From positions 19,826 through 83,825 of the forward strand of contig CAZTQR010000004.1 of the NCBI GenBank assembly GCA_964615795.1: 64,000 nt of DNA. The letters are read 5' to 3'. The notes beneath the pieces were generated by a model that saw nothing but the letters and a program-made list of their open reading frames with translations, was not told the origin of the DNA and made no database searches. The DNA comes from JADJAH01 sp964615795. Its GTDB lineage: Bacteria; Bacteroidota; Ignavibacteria; Tepidaquicellales; Tepidaquicellaceae. Positions 60,694-64,000 of this stretch are shown piece after piece (position 1 is the first letter of the stretch; every line of letters starts with the position of its first letter). The translations under genes and the position numbers were made by a program.

Positions 60694-61587
60694 ATGAAAA
60701 TCTCTGTAACTTTCGCAATTCTCCTTTTCGCTTCTTCATTGTTTGCACAGCCCGATGTTATGGTCCGCGATTCTACCGGAAACATTCTTCCGCAGGCAGC
60801 TCCGGGCACAACGATCAATCTTAACGTAAAACTTTATGTAGATATTTTCTGGTCTGCAAGGGATGGCTTCATGAAAAATGATCTCAGACAGTTTACTCCT
60901 TACAAGCCAAAAGATCTGTTTGGATTTTCAAATCAATATCAGTCCAAATGGTGGCCTATGCAGTCAGACTATCAGGTATCTTCAATTCCAAATGACTTCA
61001 TATGCTGGGTTTACGTAGAAATGAGAACAGCAGACTACAATATATCATACAGCCTTCCGGGATATCTGAACAAAGACGGCTTCGTTAAAGATGTGGACGG
61101 CAACATGTTCAGTATCACTGTTGCACCCAACCGAAACTACTTTATGATCGTGCATGCATACAATGGGAACTCGATAGTTGCGGCAGATAACGGAACCGCT
61201 CTGAAGCATTTCACTGTCACCACAGCAAATACTCTGACGTGGGACTTCACCGACAACTGGCAAAAGGCACACATACACCCGACACTAACTTCATATCCGA
61301 TGATTGAACTGCCTTCGATAAACGGAGCTACCGTCTGGGCAATTCCGAGCGGTGATGTTCCGGAATCCGATGTTTCTTCGGGCGACAGGGTTTCGACCTG
61401 GGATAATTTCATTGACCTTTCCGACCTCAGGGAAATAACTTTCAGCTTCGGCAAGAAGACAGGTTTTTCGCCCTATGATCTTAATCTTGATAAGTTTGTG
61501 GACGTTACAGACTATCTTTATGTGATGGATAACACTCTGTTTTTCATGAGCGGGAATCCATTCATTTACAAATTGCGCAGGAACTGA
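60694..61587 (+). CDS. Secreted protein with single EF-hand-like (dockerin-type) tail
   Basis: 297 residues. Signal peptide at 1-19 (MKISVTFAILLFASSLFAQ). The middle (about 95-190: WVYVEMRTADYNISYSLPGY, KDVDGNMFSITVAPNRNYFM) resembles a beta-module common in secreted proteins of T9SS bacteria that also occurs near the tails of paralogues 3 and 5. The C terminus has one EF-hand-like loop (DLNLDKFVDVTDYLYVMDN near residue 270) instead of a T9SS domain. A good Shine-Dalgarno (AAGGA) precedes the ATG. A strong terminator follows. Confidence 0.72.
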   Translation: MKISVTFAILLFASSLFAQPDVMVRDSTGNILPQAAPGTTINLNVKLYVDIFWSARDGFMKNDLRQFTPYKPKDLFGFSNQYQSKWWPMQSDYQVSSIPNDFICWVYVEMRTADYNISYSLPGYLNKDGFVKDVDGNMFSITVAPNRNYFMIVHAYNGNSIVAADNGTALKHFTVTTANTLTWDFTDNWQKAHIHPTLTSYPMIELPSINGATVWAIPSGDVPESDVSSGDRVSTWDNFIDLSDLREITFSFGKKTGFSPYDLNLDKFVDVTDYLYVMDNTLFFMSGNPFIYKLRRN

Positions 61588-61663
61588 TCAAGGTCTGCCG
61601 ATGGCCCGGCAGGCAGGCATGTAATAAACCGCGGGTCTAACCTCTTGCCTGATGAAAGAAAAT

Positions 61664-61704
61664 GCCACTGATCATGTTTGGCAATGATCAGTGGCTCTTT
61701 TTTT
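61664..61704 (+). terminator. Intrinsic terminator
   Basis: GCCACTGATCA and TGATCAGTGGC pair perfectly, followed by TCTTTTTTT; it closes the plus-strand run ending at 61587. Confidence 0.92.
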
Positions 61705-61855
61705 GCTGTTCTGATTTGATTCGGCTGAAGCAACCTTGTCAAAGTTTGCTAAGCACTTATTGGTAAGCCAGGTTCGAAATCACATTCATGCAGAGTGAAC
61801 CCGCTGATGTGCGCAAGTCATGAATGACTAAAAGACATAAAGCGCTGATCTTTGA

Positions 61856-62239
61856 TCAGTTGTCTTTATAAACGAGCCTTCCTTCTGTGTCAATCTGTTG
61901 TCCGAATGTTAAAAGGTTTCCGTCAGGATCCTCAACCACAAAATCACGCATGCCGTAAGGGTAGCTCATTATGGGATCAACTATCATCGCACCTGTAGCT
62001 TCAAGAAGATGATAGTACTCATCAACTCCTTCGCAGAAAATGTAAACACTGCTTTCGCCGGTTACCCTGTTGCTTTGTATTGACGGGCCGGCGAAGTGAA
62101 CCTCTACATCTCCAATCATCATTCCGCCGTAATCACCGAATGTGAAGTAATCTCTGAATCCGAGCTTCTCTCTGTAATAGTTCATGGATGCCTGAACATC
62201 CCTTACGCTTAAAATGACCGCAGATGTGTTGAATTTCAT
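61856..62239 (-). CDS. VOC family protein (glyoxalase/bleomycin-resistance fold)
   Basis: 127 residues, one VOC domain. KFNTSAVILSVRDVQASMNY, then YYREKLGF, MMIGDVEVHFAGPS, VYIFCEGVDEYYHLLEATGA and FVVEDPDGNLLTFGQQ give the paired beta-alpha-beta-beta-beta modules; Glu in VEVHF and Asp in EDPDG sit at metal-ligand-like places. No resistance or enzymatic role can be named. Transcribed on the same strand as the other VOC gene, 99 bases away. Confidence 0.82.
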   Translation of the reverse strand: MKFNTSAVILSVRDVQASMNYYREKLGFRDYFTFGDYGGMMIGDVEVHFAGPSIQSNRVTGESSVYIFCEGVDEYYHLLEATGAMIVDPIMSYPYGMRDFVVEDPDGNLLTFGQQIDTEGRLVYKDN

Positions 62240-62338
62240 ATTGCTTTGCCTTTTTATGCTTCCGTTAGTAAAACTTCAGACTATCAGATAAGAATAGGAA
62301 ATACTTCGGCTCATCCTGAATAGCAGCACTTTCAATGC

Positions 62339-62833
62339 TCAGTCAAGTTCTTTCAGCAGTCCTTCAAGATCAAGTTCTTCGGTGACCATCTTCAGGCTTC
62401 CGTCGCTGTTCCTTGGCCACTCGGAGGGCTTCCTGTCACGGTACAGTTCAAGGCCGTTCCTGTCAGGGTCATTGAGATAAAGCGCTTCGGAAACTCCGTG
62501 ATCTGATGCTCCCGTTAGAGGATAACCTACATCAAGCAGGCGCCTGTAAATTTCCGCCAGGTCCTTTCTTGTCGGGTAAAGAATTGCCGCATGAAACAGT
62601 CCGGGAGAGTAAGGAGATGCGGCAGGTTTGTTTTTGCTAAGCCAGGTATTCAGCCCTATGTGGTGATGATATCCGCCTGCGGAAACGAAAGCAGCGTCAT
62701 TGCCGTACATCTGCATAAGTTCAAATCCGAGAACCCCGCAATAGAAATCAAGAGACCTCTGAATGTCTGAAACTTTCAGATGCACGTGGCCGATTCCTGC
62801 GCCTTCCGGTATACTGTAAATATCAGTGCTCAT
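62339..62833 (-). CDS. VOC family dioxygenase-like protein
   Basis: 164 residues. GIGHVHLKVSDIQRSLDFYC, AAFVSAGGYHHHIGLNTWLS, FHAAILYPTRKDLAEIYRRL and DPDRNGLELYRDRKPSEWP match the first-domain type of extradiol dioxygenase/CatE-like VOC proteins; His in GHVHL and the HHHIG segment and Glu in GLELY are the likely metal ligands. The substrate is unknown. Its start overlaps the CysK-family gene stop by 4 bases, so the two are translated together, which may hint at a sulfur- or thiol-linked substrate; that is inference only. Confidence 0.85.
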   Translation of the reverse strand: MSTDIYSIPEGAGIGHVHLKVSDIQRSLDFYCGVLGFELMQMYGNDAAFVSAGGYHHHIGLNTWLSKNKPAASPYSPGLFHAAILYPTRKDLAEIYRRLLDVGYPLTGASDHGVSEALYLNDPDRNGLELYRDRKPSEWPRNSDGSLKMVTEELDLEGLLKELD

Positions 62834-63933
62834 TTCTCATTTTGTATTGAAACGTTTACAAGCTTTTGTTCGCATTCGTACATGTCACAACAGGTATGGC
62901 ACACTCTTTTCATTGCGCTGAATGACTCCAGTTCAATATCCTCCGACAGGTAACCGCTTTTTGATTCTTCATTGTGAAGAAGATCAGTGCTAAGGTATTT
63001 CTTGTTTGAATCCGGAAACACGGTCGCAACCACGGCATCGTCTCCGATCTCATTCTGGGCTTTGAGCGCCGCTATGAAGTTTGCTCCCGATGAAATACCA
63101 ACAGCCAAACCTATGCAGGCAAGTTTTTGCGACATGATTATCGCATCTCCGTCATTCACATCAATGATCTTATCCAGTTTGTCAAGATCAACAATCGGCG
63201 GAATGAACTCATCGGAAATTCCCTGAATTCTGTGCTTTCCGACTTTGTGCCCTGTTCGCATTGTCGGTGATTCAGCCGGTTCCATGGGATGAACTTTCAC
63301 TGAAGGATTCATCTTTTTCAGAAATGTTCCTGTTCCCATTACAGTGCCGCCTGTTCCGATTCCGGCGGTAAAGGCATCCGGCACAAGCCCTTTGAACTGA
63401 AGCTGCCACCAGATCTCCGGGCCGGTGGTTTCATAGTGAGCGCTTATATTAGCGTCATTTGAGAACTGATGCGGAAGGAAAACTCTGCCGTTGCTTTTTG
63501 CAAGTTCGTCTGCAAGTGAAATGCTTCCGATGAATCCACCCTGCTCCTTTGTCACGGGAGTTATCTGAGCTCCGAAACTGTGAATGAGATCAACTCTTTC
63601 CCTGCTCATCCAGTCAGGCATGAAGATCATTACATCGTGCCCAAGCGCTCTTCCGAGGGCCGAAAAGGAAATTCCGGTGTTTCCGCTTGTGGCTTCTGCA
63701 ATCATATCGCCGGGTTTTAGAAGCCCTCTCTCGTATGATTCTTTCAGGATCTTGAATGCCATTCTGTCCTTGATGCTTCCTGTCATGTTCAGACTCTCGT
63801 ACTTCGCAAATATCCTTCTTGGTTTGTTCCTGAATCTGAACCTGATCTCAAGCAGGGGAGTGTTGCCTATAAGGTGTCCGAGCGAATTGAATTTTCTCCT
63901 TAATGCTTCCCGGTCAAGCTCTTCGGTTACCAT
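62830..63933 (-). CDS. CysK-family PLP enzyme with C-terminal cysteine cluster
   Basis: 367 residues from the ATG at 63933. PLP Lys in NMTGSIKDRMA; substrate loop EATSGNTGIS; PLP-phosphate loop GIGTGGTVMG; SSGANF near 290. This fits cysteine synthase and cystathionine beta-synthase catalytic cores; O-acetylserine sulfhydrylase is the most likely activity. The last 45 residues carry CHTCCDMYEC (CxxCCx4C), not usual in CysK, which might bind a metal or FeS cluster. The frame is open to a TTG at 63957, but that TTG lies in the -7 promoter box. Confidence 0.88.
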   Translation of the reverse strand: MVTEELDREALRRKFNSLGHLIGNTPLLEIRFRFRNKPRRIFAKYESLNMTGSIKDRMAFKILKESYERGLLKPGDMIAEATSGNTGISFSALGRALGHDVMIFMPDWMSRERVDLIHSFGAQITPVTKEQGGFIGSISLADELAKSNGRVFLPHQFSNDANISAHYETTGPEIWWQLQFKGLVPDAFTAGIGTGGTVMGTGTFLKKMNPSVKVHPMEPAESPTMRTGHKVGKHRIQGISDEFIPPIVDLDKLDKIIDVNDGDAIIMSQKLACIGLAVGISSGANFIAALKAQNEIGDDAVVATVFPDSNKKYLSTDLLHNEESKSGYLSEDIELESFSAMKRVCHTCCDMYECEQKLVNVSIQNEK

Positions 63934-63954
63934 GATCGTTAATGTTCTGTTTGA

Positions 63955-63985
63955 CAAAATTACCTTGAGCGATATTAAAAAGAAA
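63955..63985 (-). promoter_or_regulatory. Promoter candidate of the CysK-family gene
   Basis: On the minus strand TTTC (63982-63985), 19 bases, TAATTTTG (63955-63962), a full TAnnTTTG match. It rules against the upstream TTG as start. Confidence 0.6.
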
Positions 63986-64000
63986 CAAAGGATTATTAGT

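Noticed and set aside
62367..63933. Shared MVTEELD sequence at the end of the VOC protein (62339-62833) and at the start of the CysK-family protein
   Set aside because: The nucleotide match is short, the VOC sequence is common in that family, and the contexts differ, so I treat it as chance.

Overview
The window reads as a chromosomal stretch of a Gram-negative bacterium of the Bacteroidota/Chlorobiota/Ignavibacteriota assemblage, most likely Ignavibacteria-like. Evidence: six secreted proteins end in type IX secretion (T9SS) C-terminal domains with the 'NYPNPFNPST' signature; several others carry Sec signal peptides or lipoboxes; and many gene starts are preceded by promoters of the form TTTG/TTG-N19/20-TAnnTTTG instead of sigma-70 boxes. 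Two N runs (1058-1067 and 20462-20561) show that it is a scaffolded draft assembly. I see no transposase, integrase, phage gene, CRISPR array or rRNA.

Layout. 1-6.2 kb (minus): etfB-etfA, a bifunctional nuclease, an outer-membrane barrel, a terminator, then coaX, yjbQ and a GT-C membrane glycosyltransferase cut by an assembly gap. 6.4 kb: initiator tRNA behind an exact consensus promoter. 6.6-10.9 kb: a Spy-like periplasmic protein, a 502-residue protein of unknown function, a small exported protein facing a probable 27-residue gene, a DUF6526-like membrane protein and a thioredoxin/TPR protein. 11-13.9 kb: aceBA, the glyoxylate shunt. 14.1-18.1 kb: a dTDP-4-dehydrorhamnose-reductase-like SDR, yqgE, and a large secreted protein resembling the hydrazine-synthase alpha propeller. 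18.2-36.2 kb (plus): an accessory 'secretome island' with five paralogous Ycf48/BNR-like beta-propellers, an NHL-like propeller, a multicopper oxidase and a DUF885 peptidase. 36.3-44.4 kb: TPR protein, pdxH, dprA, DUF3109, rpoN, hslV, hslU, outer-membrane barrel. 44.5-56.8 kb (minus): a tightly packed probable operon of about 12 genes (serine hydrolase, P5C dehydrogenase, lipoprotein, sucC, IMPDH/GMPR-family enzyme, photolyase, gatB, tpiA, thiolase, 3-hydroxyacyl-CoA dehydrogenase, acyl-CoA dehydrogenase). 57-61.6 kb (plus): YfhO-like membrane protein, NTF2-like lipoprotein, two more secreted proteins. 61.8-64 kb (minus): two VOC proteins and a CysK-family enzyme.

How it fits together. ETF, acyl-CoA dehydrogenase, 3-hydroxyacyl-CoA dehydrogenase and thiolase supply acetyl-CoA; isocitrate lyase and malate synthase let it be used for growth; P5C dehydrogenase and succinyl-CoA synthetase feed the TCA cycle. 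This suggests a heterotroph using fatty acids, acetate and amino acids, with photolyase and a multicopper oxidase pointing to exposure to light and oxygen. The most unusual part is the island at 15.6-36.2 kb: a paralogous secreted propeller family whose members keep a common core but end either in a T9SS domain or in a two-EF-hand dockerin-like module.
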